This document shows positions 56,425 to 64,000 of a stretch of DNA of 64,000 nt, one piece after another; position 1 is the first letter of the stretch, and every line of letters starts with the position of its first letter. Below the pieces are notes generated by a model that was given only the letters and a program-made list of their open reading frames with translations, was not told the origin of the DNA and did not search any database. The DNA is taken from positions 62,001 through 126,000 of the forward strand of contig NZ_WUFT01000016.1 of NCBI RefSeq assembly GCF_010668805.1, written 5' to 3'. Made by a program: the position numbers and the translations under genes. This DNA comes from Rhizobium phaseoli. Its GTDB lineage: Bacteria > Pseudomonadota > Alphaproteobacteria > Rhizobiales > Rhizobiaceae.

Positions 56425-56535
56425 GAATCGCGCAGGTGGACCAATGACCAGAGCTATCGCAGTTTCTGCCTGCACGATCCCATATGATGAACTCCCCTTT
56501 TTCCCGAACTGCCCCGCTTCGGCGGGGCTTTTTTT
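56425..56535 (+). ncRNA. Candidate stress-induced small RNA 2 (about 110 nt)
   Basis: It lies between the promoter at 56391 and the terminator at 56511. The body has a small hairpin GCAG-ttt-CTGC and a C/U-rich linker (CTCCCCTTTTTCCC) before the terminator, the same architecture as candidate 1. There is no credible frame. The 5' end is an estimate. Confidence 0.55.
56511..56535 (+). terminator. Strong intrinsic terminator with TTCG loop
   Basis: GCCCCGC-TTCG-GCGGGGC followed by seven T, a textbook Rho-independent terminator with no protein gene ahead of it. Confidence 0.92.
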
Positions 56536-56950
56536 GGCCGTTGGCGCTTAACGGAAAAGGACTGCGACCGCATTCGACGGTACGACTTTTGTGGCATGTG
56601 GCTCCGCACCTGACTCGAAAGTCCAGCGAAAATCCAGCTTGAAGGATTGAGAGCAGGCCGCTCACAACTGGGCGGCCCTTAGCCTATCTGTTTCGCCAGT
56701 TACTCGACTTGAATCTCGGCCGTTTCTCGACCGTGCTATTCCAGTGTGCTTTGCTTGCTAATGGACGATAGCGCGGCTGACTGGCTTTTAACCCTACGCA
56801 TGCCTCCGATGAAAATCCCGGCCAGCCAACGGCTCAGAACCAGGTTCGGACCTTTTCGCGGCAGCGCCCCCAGAGGCTTTGTCGTTCAAGGGCCTCCTCT
56901 CGCTGACTGTCCGATGTTTCAGATCAACCTCTCGAGATTTAACAGCGGTG

Positions 56951-56975
56951 GGAACACACGCACGATCTGAAGGTT
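56951..56975 (+). promoter_or_regulatory. Probable EcfG/RpoE2-type promoter
   Basis: GGAAC (56951-56955), 16 bases, GGTT (56972-56975). Perfect -35, one mismatch in the -10. Predicted start near 56985, 18 nt before the iron-permease-like gene and just before its CGGAG ribosome-binding site. Confidence 0.6.
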
Positions 56976-57002
56976 CCATCGTCGAGAGATCGGAGATTTA
57001 TC

Positions 57003-57323
57003 ATGCGATGGCGTTCTTTGCTGACCGACTTGGGTACGTGGACCGCAAGTCCGTACGCATTTGCGATCGTCGTCGTCTATGGATTTTCATGGCTGATCTT
57101 CAGTCGCGAAACACTGGAATGGCACGGGCTTGCCACCCTGATCACATGGGTAATGACGTTGTTTATCCAGCGTGCCGAACACCGAGACACGCAAGCGATC
57201 CACGCCAAGCTTGACGAACTTCTTCATGTCCACGGCGATGCGAGAAACGAGATCACCCAGCTCGACGAGAAGGAGCCCGAGCAAATTGAGCAGTTTCGCG
57301 AGGGCCACACGAGTTCCGACTAG
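57003..57323 (+). CDS. Low-affinity iron permease-like small membrane protein
   Basis: A 106-aa protein with two helices (SPYAFAIVVVYGFSWLIF and GLATLITWVMTLFIQRAEHR). The family hallmark FIQRAEHRDTQAIHAKLDEL is present, as in the bacterial low-affinity iron permease (PF04120) group, which also contains proteins with no proven transport. It ends with an acidic tail. Confidence 0.8.
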   Translation: MRWRSLLTDLGTWTASPYAFAIVVVYGFSWLIFSRETLEWHGLATLITWVMTLFIQRAEHRDTQAIHAKLDELLHVHGDARNEITQLDEKEPEQIEQFREGHTSSD

Positions 57324-57583
57324 CAGACTGCGTTTCTTGATGATCGGCGCAGATCTGTCGGAGCGATTGTTGCGCCATCACCGAAAGACGGTTTATCCAG
57401 TTTCTGAAACCTGCATCCGAGGGTCACGATGTGGCGGCAGAGCGTCAGCGCAGTTACATGATTGCGGCATTGGCTAAAGATCAACCGACTGCTCGCGTCG
57501 GACTCAATCCCGATATGTGTCCAGGCGGCCGAGTCAGGTCCGATTGGAGTGCCGCCACGAAATGTTGGTTGGTCCAATGGCCC

Positions 57584-57814
57584 CTAATGCCGACAAACCT
57601 TGCCAATCATGGATGCAAGTTCGTCGCCCCAAATGATCAGATAACTCCGATCATCGGCTCTGACCAAAACCTCAAGAGCTGGAATGTCGTCGGCATGCTT
57701 GCCTGCGTATTCGATAGCTTTTCTAAGAGAGCCGAAGGTCCGGGTCGGAGTGCGATCAAGCCAGCTATGCACTGTACTTGGGGAGGTCGCATATATCGAA
57801 AGCTTGTCTGTCAT
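57584..57814 (-). CDS. Small hypothetical protein
   Basis: A 76-aa protein: TVHSWLDRTPTRTFGSLRKA, then IEYAGKHADDIPALEVLVRA and YLIIWGDELA. The balanced composition looks coding. The start is either 57814 or 57868; the shorter form is preferred, although its ribosome-binding site is weak. I do not recognise the family. Confidence 0.5.
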   Translation of the reverse strand: MTDKLSIYATSPSTVHSWLDRTPTRTFGSLRKAIEYAGKHADDIPALEVLVRADDRSYLIIWGDELASMIGKVCRH

Positions 57815-57868
57815 CGCGGAGCCGTGAAATGCAATTAAAGCGGTAATAGTTTTAATACTCCAAATCAT

Positions 57869-58357
57869 CCGAGTAGACGACTGTAACGCACAAAACTGGT
57901 TATCTCCCTGTTAACGAATGGTGCTGTTGCGTTTACCTTCCGCGCAATTCACCGAATGCCGTTGACGCTAAGCTCTATCAAGACATAGGTTCCGACGAAA
58001 CAGCGCATCGAGTGAGAAGCAATGGTGTCGCCTGCGCAGTCCTACAAACTGCTCGCAGATGTCGCGGGCGGCCGCCAGCTCACCAGAGGAAGACCCCGCC
58101 TGAGCGGGGACTAGTAAATGGGGTGGTTTCTAATCAGACTGCGCCTTTTGGCGCGGCAATGTACAGTCTGATCAAACGTTCATCCCTTTGCAATAATATT
58201 AGTTTTTGAACAGCCCGTTCCCCCGATTGCTGAGCGTCTGCCAATATTTTGTTGGCCGTGGTCAGCGGGCGGCAAAGGTGAGAACGGGACCTTCGGCATG
58301 GCTCACCTGATCAGACTTTTCCGCTCCACCTGTCTTTTTGAAGCAGCGCGGCGCTCT
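57869..58357. other. Gene-free stretch with nested inverted repeats
   Basis: No gene is supported. It holds the hairpin CCCCGC-ctga-GCGGGG (58094-58109) and a nested structure at 58134-58171, described separately. It also contains the likely 3' end of the EAL operon. Confidence 0.5.
58094..58171. repeat. Hairpin and nested inverted repeat
   Basis: CCCCGC-ctga-GCGGGG at 58094-58109, then TCAGACT (58134-58140) pairing with AGTCTGA (58165-58171) around an inner GCGCC-tttt-GGCGC (58141-58154). The outer arms plus inner hairpin form one structured element. No poly-T follows on either strand directly. Confidence 0.55.
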
Positions 58358-61102
58358 TCAGGCCACGTGCATGGATAGGCCAAAATGTGCGATCATCTGA
58401 GAAGCAATCTGCGGCTTGCCGAAAAGGTAGCCTTGCCCCGTTTGGCATTCGAGCTGTCGAAGCAACGCCTTCTCCTCCTCGCCTTCCACGCCTTCTGCGA
58501 CAATCTCAAGGTTGAGACCGCGCGCCAGATACACGATTGCTTTGACGATTTCCAGAACCCCTTGAGCCCCGGTCATTCTGCGGACGAATGATTGGTCGAT
58601 CTTGAGTTTGTCGAGCGGAAGATCGGCAAGGTAGCTCATTGAAGAGTAACCAGTTCCGAAATCGTCCAGTGCAAGTGAAACGCCGATTGCGCGGGCAGCC
58701 GCCATCTTGCTGATTGATCGGCCACTATCGTCAAGGAAGACGGATTCGGTAAGCTCAAGACAAAGCCTGGATGCAGGCAATCCGCTGGTCGACAAAGCGA
58801 GGCGAACTTCAGCCTCAACATCGGAGCGGTCGAACTGAACAGGCGACATGTTGACCGAAACCATGCCGAACGGCCAGCGCGAAGCCTCGGCGCAGGCTTC
58901 CGTCAACACCCATCGGCCGATATTGCAGATCAATCCCGAAGATTCGGCAATTGGTATAAATTCTACCGGCGAAATAACGCCAAGCTCCGGATGACGCCAT
59001 CGCAACAGCGCCTCAGCCCCGACGAACTCTCCGCTCGAAAGATCGACCTGCGGCTGATAGAGAAGGAAGAATTGTTGGTCGCCCAGGGCAGCGCGCATGT
59101 CGGCCTCGAGCCGTCGCAAGCGAGCCTGCCGAAGAGCAGTCGCTGGATTGTAGATCGACCAGGGTTCCGTGGTCTTTTTCGCGGTATCGAGGGCCGACTC
59201 GGCAGCGCGGAGCGCGCTTTCGGCGCCCAATGGCCCGGCCTGCGCGAAACCCAGTCGAACGGCGATAATCACGGACATTCCATCAATAACAACAGGCTCC
59301 TCGAAGGGGCTTAGAAGCCCCTCTGCGTAAAGCGTGGGATCATCCTCTATCGTAGAGTGGACAGCAAACAATGCCCCCTCGATACGCCCAAGCAGGCCAT
59401 CAGGAAAGTTTGTTTCAAGGCGCGCTCCGACGGCCCTCAATAGTGCGTCACCGACGTCTCGTCCAAGGGCGGCACATATATCCGAAAAGCGCTCGATCTC
59501 GAGAACCACGACGAGGCCATTACGTCCTTCGAGACGTGAAAGGAACTCTCGGCGGTTGAGAAGCCCGGTGCGGTCGTCCTCCTCCGACATCCTCTTGAGC
59601 TGGACTTGATACCTCTTCTGTGCCGTGACGTCGCGGATAATGATACAGCCACAGAACGAATGCACCGCCTTCGGATCGGGTCCCTCGACCGGTGAAAGAG
59701 TAATGCAGGCTTCATAGGCAATTTGGTCCTCGCCACAATACGTCACGAATTCGACGACATCGGTGTGAATACGGCCGGAATCGACATCATAACGGGCTAT
59801 GAGGCTGGCAACGGCCTCCGTCACCGAGCGTTCCGGACTGGTCAGCAGATCAGCGCCGGCGCTGAGCCTTAAGACCGCTTTGGCGGATACGCTGATATCC
59901 GCAATCTTCATGTCGCCGGTGAAGGCCACGATGCCGTCAGAGCTGTCTGCAATGATGCGTCGCATCAGCCGCCTAGTATTACGTGCATCGATGCTGGCAA
60001 ATGTCGCCATCATCTGGCCGAGATCGATACGTTCGTTGAGAGCGAGCACCCATGCGAGAGCGAGCAGCATCCAGTAGACAGTTGTCCCGCCGACGAGCGC
60101 AAAATCTTTTTGAAGGCAGAAAGCCACTGCTTCACTTACCAGCCCCATGGCGAGCAGCAGAAGCGATATTTTTGCCATACCCGCCATTCGAGACGAGAAA
60201 ATAGCGACGATCAGGATAGCCGCTACCAGAAGATCGATCGGTACCTGATCGTATCCTCGTAGAGTGCGGTTTTGAAGAAGGGTTTCGGCCGCAAGAACGT
60301 GGAGCAGCGGGCCGACAATCGAGCCCTTAAGAGGTACCGGAAATATGTCCTTTAGTTCGGCCGCCGAAGCCCCGACGACGATCGAACGACCCTCGAGTTG
60401 CTCGTCAGCCACCTTTCCGGAAAGAACATCGACCAAGGAGTAAGTCGGCACACTTGCCTGTCGGATCGAAAAGTCGATCAACCGCCGTCCGGAGGTGTCA
60501 GGACTACCGCTGAGGGCGGCGGCGGCCGATTGGGTGGACCTTCCATCGAACTCGTTTCCGAGGTCGAATCTGCGAACGATGCCATCAGCGTCCATGGTGA
60601 CATTCGCGAAAACCGGCCAGGCATTCGCAAGCAAAGCAGCGATCGGCTTCGAAATTTCCGTTTCGGATGATGATGCGGCAACTTTCTGACGGAAGAGGGG
60701 TAGCAGGACCCCGCCGCCGGCCGTCTCGAGCGCCGATGCGAGAGCGCCGTCTTCGGCGGCGTTAGAGGGCGTCGAAAAGTCAATATCGAGAAAAATGTCC
60801 GCGGCGTTTGCAGCCGTCAGCTTCTCCAGAAGCTTCCCATATTGACTGCGCGGCCATGGCCAGATGCCGACAGCGTCGAGAGTACGCTTGTCTATGGCAA
60901 TAAAGACGATCTTTCCGGAAGCATCGCGTGGCGCCCATTCAAAGCGCTTGGCAATGAGACCGTCATCCAATTGTGTGACGGCAGCGATTTTACTGGCAAC
61001 CACCGGAAGCGCTAGCATCGCCGCAATCAGCAGGGCACGCAGAGCGATAGGGCCAGCTCCTGCAGAGGCAATTTGCCGGAGAGACGAAGCCAAAGCCCTC
61101 AC
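58358..61102 (-). CDS. CHASE2-PAS-GGDEF-EAL c-di-GMP phosphodiesterase
   Basis: A 914-aa membrane sensor. One N-terminal helix, an extracytoplasmic CHASE2 domain (about 45-285), three helices (about 290-360), PAS (about 380-495), a degenerate GGDEF (the motif reads RIEGALF, so no cyclase activity is expected) and an EAL domain (GAEALLRWRHPELG; DDFGTGYSSMSYL; LKIDQSFVRRM) with the catalytic set present. It likely degrades c-di-GMP. The start is GTG, overlapping the FecR gene by 4 bp; CHASE2 and FecR genes are commonly paired. Confidence 0.92.
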   Translation of the reverse strand: MRALASSLRQIASAGAGPIALRALLIAAMLALPVVASKIAAVTQLDDGLIAKRFEWAPRDASGKIVFIAIDKRTLDAVGIWPWPRSQYGKLLEKLTAANAADIFLDIDFSTPSNAAEDGALASALETAGGGVLLPLFRQKVAASSSETEISKPIAALLANAWPVFANVTMDADGIVRRFDLGNEFDGRSTQSAAAALSGSPDTSGRRLIDFSIRQASVPTYSLVDVLSGKVADEQLEGRSIVVGASAAELKDIFPVPLKGSIVGPLLHVLAAETLLQNRTLRGYDQVPIDLLVAAILIVAIFSSRMAGMAKISLLLLAMGLVSEAVAFCLQKDFALVGGTTVYWMLLALAWVLALNERIDLGQMMATFASIDARNTRRLMRRIIADSSDGIVAFTGDMKIADISVSAKAVLRLSAGADLLTSPERSVTEAVASLIARYDVDSGRIHTDVVEFVTYCGEDQIAYEACITLSPVEGPDPKAVHSFCGCIIIRDVTAQKRYQVQLKRMSEEDDRTGLLNRREFLSRLEGRNGLVVVLEIERFSDICAALGRDVGDALLRAVGARLETNFPDGLLGRIEGALFAVHSTIEDDPTLYAEGLLSPFEEPVVIDGMSVIIAVRLGFAQAGPLGAESALRAAESALDTAKKTTEPWSIYNPATALRQARLRRLEADMRAALGDQQFFLLYQPQVDLSSGEFVGAEALLRWRHPELGVISPVEFIPIAESSGLICNIGRWVLTEACAEASRWPFGMVSVNMSPVQFDRSDVEAEVRLALSTSGLPASRLCLELTESVFLDDSGRSISKMAAARAIGVSLALDDFGTGYSSMSYLADLPLDKLKIDQSFVRRMTGAQGVLEIVKAIVYLARGLNLEIVAEGVEGEEEKALLRQLECQTGQGYLFGKPQIASQMIAHFGLSMHVA

Positions 61103-62055
61103 TTCTTGCCCTTGCCGTTTCCGTGGTTGCCGCCGTTGCCGTTTCCGTCGTTGCCCTTACCCTTGCCGCCTCCGTTGCCGTTATTACCGGTGTTGTCGCC
61201 ACCGCCGTGACTGCTGTGGTTGGAGTCGGCGGAACCGCCACCGTTTCCGCTATTGCCGCCGCTGCCGTGGCCGTTATTCCCACCGCCGTTGGCGTGGCCG
61301 CCACCATTGCCGCTACTGCCGGAATTTCCTTTGCCGCTGCTATTCCCCCCGGGCGTATTTTCGCTGGTCCCTCCTGCTCCTTTGGAGGACTTGCTGTTAT
61401 CCGGTGCCGTCTCGGCCTGACCTGCCAAATTGGCCGCTCCCACAGCCGGAACGACTGCAACGGAGGCAGGAACGGACGCGATCGAAGGTCTTGTGATCGA
61501 GCCTGCGACCGTCATACCGGTCCGCCGATCCACGGATGCACTCTGGCGCGGGCCGACGTTCGCCCGTTGGCCGCTCGCGAATGATGTAACCTGCACAAGG
61601 CCGCGATCGACTGCGACCGATGCCTTGGTTTTGCCAACTGTGACATGAAAGATCGTTCCCTTCACGACGGCTGCGAGGTAAGGCGTTTGAACCGTCGTGT
61701 GCGGCTGGCTCAGCTTCTCGATCTCAAGATCAAGTGCTCCGGTTTGCTGCACAATTTCCGTCTTCCGGTAGGTAAAAACTCCCCCCGCCTTCGTCGTGAT
61801 GGACGCGGCCGTATTGGGCTGCAATCCAATGCTCTCGACCCCGCGGACAAGCTGGGCGCGGCCGCGAGGCCCAGTCGAGACCCAGGCGCCGTTTGGAACG
61901 ACGTCACCTGTGCGCAAGTCCTTCCAGCTATTGCGGTCAGTGGTGACTTTTACCTGGCTCGTTGCCTTGGCAACTTGCCAGTCCTCGCTCGCAGCAAACA
62001 CCGCGCTCGGCATCAAAACAACAGCAAGAAGAAAAATGCGCAAAGTTACGAACAT
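61099..62055 (-). CDS. FecR-domain exported protein with Gly/Asn-rich tail
   Basis: A 318-aa exported protein. The signal peptide is about residues 1-21 (MPSAVFAAS). The FecR domain follows (about 25-170: WVSTGPRGRAQLVRGVESIG, VKGTIFHVTVGK). From about 210 the sequence is Gly/Asn/Ser/His low complexity made of GNGG-type repeats and ends in a Lys-rich run. The start at 62055 has GGGGG seven bases upstream. It probably supplies a periplasmic ligand or partner to the CHASE2 sensor it is coupled to. Confidence 0.88.
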   Translation of the reverse strand: MFVTLRIFLLAVVLMPSAVFAASEDWQVAKATSQVKVTTDRNSWKDLRTGDVVPNGAWVSTGPRGRAQLVRGVESIGLQPNTAASITTKAGGVFTYRKTEIVQQTGALDLEIEKLSQPHTTVQTPYLAAVVKGTIFHVTVGKTKASVAVDRGLVQVTSFASGQRANVGPRQSASVDRRTGMTVAGSITRPSIASVPASVAVVPAVGAANLAGQAETAPDNSKSSKGAGGTSENTPGGNSSGKGNSGSSGNGGGHANGGGNNGHGSGGNSGNGGGSADSNHSSHGGGDNTGNNGNGGGKGKGNDGNGNGGNHGNGKGKK

Positions 62056-62440
62056 TGGAGCCCCCATTTTCAAAGGATTTACGCACACGCTAATTAACAA
62101 TCCTTTGAAAAATCAATGCGAAATTGGAGGCGGATCGCACGGGGAGGCAACGCGCAGTCCGAGCGGTGCTGTCGAGCGCCTCACAGCGAAAACGGAACAG
62201 CCACAAACCGATGTGCCGTCCCCAATACACCATTCAAACTGCGCTCCTATTCCAGCTTGTCTTCGGCGCTACTGCCGAAAGAAATGGAGTGAGCATGCCC
62301 AAACGCGATCATTTCAGCGGAAGATCCTCTCAATTTGCGAGGTCGACCAAGATTGATTATTGACTCACGTCGACTGCGAACATAATAAGAACATTGGCGA
62401 GGCGGCGGCTGACCTGAGACTATGAAATGGAGCACGGATA
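62056..62440. other. Intergenic stretch, nothing supported
   Basis: It contains the promoter of the FecR/CHASE2 operon. Short frames on the + strand lack support. No terminator or stress-promoter box is evident. Confidence 0.4.
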
Positions 62441-62641
62441 ATGCGCGAGCAGCCGATCAGCGAAGCCGTGGAAGACAACGAACGTGCGGAGGTAATTGCC
62501 TATCACAAAGGCGATATGCACGCTGCGATCGAGACCCTCCTGGCAGATATTCGCCACCTCCGCCGGCAACTTGCATTGACTGAGGGCGTGATGGACCGCG
62601 GCATCACGCGCGGCTGGCGGCCGAGCTACGCTCGAGACTGA
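62441..62641 (+). CDS. Small helical hypothetical protein
   Basis: A 66-aa charged protein, mostly helical (EDNERAEVIAYHKGDMHAAI, then ETLLADIRHLRRQLALTEGV), ending GWRPSYARD. GGAG lies nine bases ahead. It resembles small uncharacterised rhizobial proteins; no domain recognised. Confidence 0.55.
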   Translation: MREQPISEAVEDNERAEVIAYHKGDMHAAIETLLADIRHLRRQLALTEGVMDRGITRGWRPSYARD

Positions 62642-62813
62642 CCGTCCGCGACCGAAAGCCATTTCCTCGAAGTGGCATTTAACGACTGGTGGTGGTCGCA
62701 CCAGGGGCGTTCCGAGACAGCGTTAGCCGTCAACTGCACGCGCTTGCTTTCGCGGGGGAGATACCGCCGGCAAGCACGCCACCGAGCGTCGCTTCGTCTT
62801 CAGAGCGGGCCGC

Positions 62814-62945
62814 ATGCGCATCACTGTCTGGGCAATGGGCGCCACGGAAGCGAAAGCGAAAGCCGAAATAGAAGCCGAATTCCGAGCAGCCAGGAAAGGG
62901 TGGCCCAAGCCGAAAGCGGGTTGGCAAATCCAGGAGGAAAGATGA
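62814..62945 (+). CDS. Tiny ORF, 43 aa, doubtful
   Basis: Reads MRITVWAMGATEAKAKAEIE then RAARKGWPKPKAGWQI. The composition is protein-like and the frame remains open upstream with FVFRAGR, so it may be the end of a decayed gene. Its stop overlaps the next tiny frame by 4 bp. Confidence 0.3.
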   Translation: MRITVWAMGATEAKAKAEIEAEFRAARKGWPKPKAGWQIQEER

Positions 62946-63082
62946 GCGATACTGATAGGCCGGCGCTCCCACGACTGGATCCGCCGCGCGTTAGCAGCGC
63001 TTTCGGACACCACAATCGCTCCAGGTGTGCCTCATTTGTTAGGCTTTGGCTTTTCGGCAGGCCCGGTATCGCGTTGCTCTGA
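62942..63082 (+). CDS. Tiny ORF, 46 aa, with ideal ribosome-binding site
   Basis: AGGAGG is spaced four bases before the ATG at 62942, and ATGA overlaps the previous frame. The product (MSDTDRPALPRLDPPRVSSA then a basic tail) has no recognisable domain and could be a truncated gene start. Confidence 0.3.
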   Translation: MSDTDRPALPRLDPPRVSSAFGHHNRSRCASFVRLWLFGRPGIALL

Positions 63083-63786
63083 ACCCAGCGCGGCGGAGTT
63101 GCCTTTCGCTGACGCCCCAGGGACCGAACGTTCCTTTCCGGTTGACCTCAGCAGCTTGTATGATTGCCCCAGTAGGGAAAGAGAGGATGAAATCGCAGGC
63201 TGGAAGAGCTTCTCCATAGGTGCACACCGCTACTTGCAGGCGGAGGCACACGGAAACCCTCAGCCGCCAGCGCCTACGTTTTCGGTTGCTGACGATACAG
63301 CCGAGCTAGGCTTCTGCTGCGAAAAGTCCACCCCGCCTTGGCAAGAGAGTTGTTGAGAGAGGGATTTTAGGGACCTGGAGCCACAGCGGCAGAACGATTG
63401 GTGCGGAACTGTACAGGAACCGCTGCCTTGGACAGGTGGTTAGGCGCATGGATCGCCGGATAGCGCATGCCCTTGCACTCTCGCGATCTACCCCTTCCCA
63501 GGGGTTCGGGCCGCGCAGAGGCAAGTTTTGGTCCCCTCCCTCTCCAACCGCTTCTGCGCGGCCTGCCTGCGATCCGACCTTGCCCAGCGGGACTGTCGGC
63601 TTAACCCGCAGGAGATGGCGGCCCTACACTCGCATCAAGAACCGCCTGTTGAGCCTTTATGAGCGTGCTGCCGGTGCTTTAGCCTCTCGGAGCGCTCGCT
63701 GGCTGATTACTTGATCGTTTTCTCCTGCGACGCCGCCCAATATGCTTGTTGGAAGTCCTGCAGCTACCAGCTCTATCACCTCGAGC
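63083..63786. other. Gene-free stretch near the right edge
   Basis: About 700 bp with no supported gene, repeat or RNA. GGAAC-N17-GGTT near 63418 resembles a stress promoter, but nothing credible follows. It may be eroded sequence next to the truncated receiver. Confidence 0.4.
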
Positions 63787-64000
63787 TCATGGGGAGCCAG
63801 TGAAGCCCTCTGTCGAAGAGTCCTTTTTCGGCCTTAGCGCGCATTGCGAGAGGAAGCTGAAGGCTTCGACGCCCGCTCGAATGGCCTCTGCCAGTTCGCG
63901 TGATCCGATACTCCTGACAACGTATCCCGCCACCTCCTGCCGTAAGGCTGCGACAAGCGCTTCAACTTCCTCCGAGGCGGCCAGCATTAGGACCTTTGTC
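63787..64000 (-). pseudogene. Truncated NarL/LuxR-type response regulator fragment (runs off the edge)
   Basis: Reading leftwards from the edge: TKVLMLAASEEVEALVAAL, AGYVVRSIGSRELAEAIRAG, then an unlike tail and a stop. This is the second half of a NarL-type receiver. The expected HTH output domain is missing because the frame diverges after EAFSFLSQ, so the gene is probably truncated or frameshifted. The N-terminus lies beyond the window. Confidence 0.6.

Larger units (their letters stand above)
55491..57002. other. 1.5-kb gene-free region carrying stress promoters and terminators
   Basis: I find no credible protein gene. It holds three EcfG-type promoters (55855, 56391, 56951) and two strong intrinsic terminators (55948, 56511), each of the first two promoters being followed by a terminator within about 150 bp. 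The rest is unexplained. Confidence 0.6.

Noticed and set aside
63416..63442. GGAAC-N17-GGTT near the right edge with a following 92-aa frame
   Set aside because: The frame has no coding character and no terminator or RNA structure follows.
1..64000. CRISPR arrays, tRNA or rRNA genes, insertion sequences, replication origin
   Set aside because: Looked for regularly spaced repeats, cloverleaf-like segments, transposase motifs and repABC-like genes; none found by eye, though a dedicated search could still reveal a degraded element.

Overview
The window looks like a high-GC alphaproteobacterial replicon, most likely from the Rhizobiaceae (Rhizobium/Sinorhizobium/Agrobacterium group). The grounds are the gene content (HWE kinase with a FATGUY-type response regulator, imuA-imuB-dnaE2, several rhizobial DUF families), an alphaproteobacterial LexA box (GTTC-N7-GTTC), a ROSE-like thermometer before hsp20, and repeated EcfG/RpoE2-type promoters (GGAAC-N16/17-CGTT). 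I found no rRNA, tRNA, CRISPR array, intact insertion sequence, replication or partition genes, so I cannot say whether it is chromosome or megaplasmid.

Layout. 0-11 kb: pbpC, an NmrA-like protein, a YhaO/YhaN-type nuclease pair, a secreted Cys-repeat protein, an orphan BrnA-like antitoxin and a small phosphoesterase. 11-21 kb: a decayed glycosidase, an MscS channel, a four-PAS HWE kinase with its receiver, a frameshifted receiver remnant, a BON protein, two DUF1236 envelope proteins and rsgA. 21-27 kb: a minus-strand amino-sugar-type operon (DeoR regulator, kinase, binding protein, two permeases, SIS isomerase) with no ATPase gene. 27-31 kb: DUF982, hsp20 with ROSE, kup, and a dead quinone reductase. 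31-37 kb: the SOS mutasome imuA-imuB-dnaE2 with a LexA box. 37-41 kb: a MarR-controlled AaeXAB-like efflux operon. 41-51 kb: a flavin monooxygenase, a DUF2156 protein, an SDR plus GH15 operon, an ATP-dependent DNA ligase, a CPA2 antiporter with stress domains, and DUF202. 51-64 kb: a methyltransferase, DUF4405, an MFS exporter, two candidate small RNAs, an iron-permease-like protein, and a FecR/CHASE2-EAL operon, ending in a truncated receiver.

The main theme is a likely general stress response (GSR) neighbourhood. Perfect GGAAC-N16/17-CGTT promoters precede the HWE kinase, kup, the SDR-GH15 operon, the antiporter and one candidate small RNA. Near-perfect ones (GGAAC-N16-NGTT) precede a DUF1236 gene, the DUF4405 gene, the iron-permease-like gene and a second candidate small RNA. 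The two small-RNA candidates (about 55888-55974 and 56425-56535) each lie between such a promoter and a strong intrinsic terminator in a 1.5-kb gene-free stretch. They are the least explained and most interesting items here. SOS (imu), heat (ROSE-hsp20), osmotic/ionic (mscS, kup, antiporter) and second-messenger (EAL) functions complete a stress-adaptation picture. Several decayed genes (GH2, quinone reductase, two receivers) suggest an accessory, gene-losing region.
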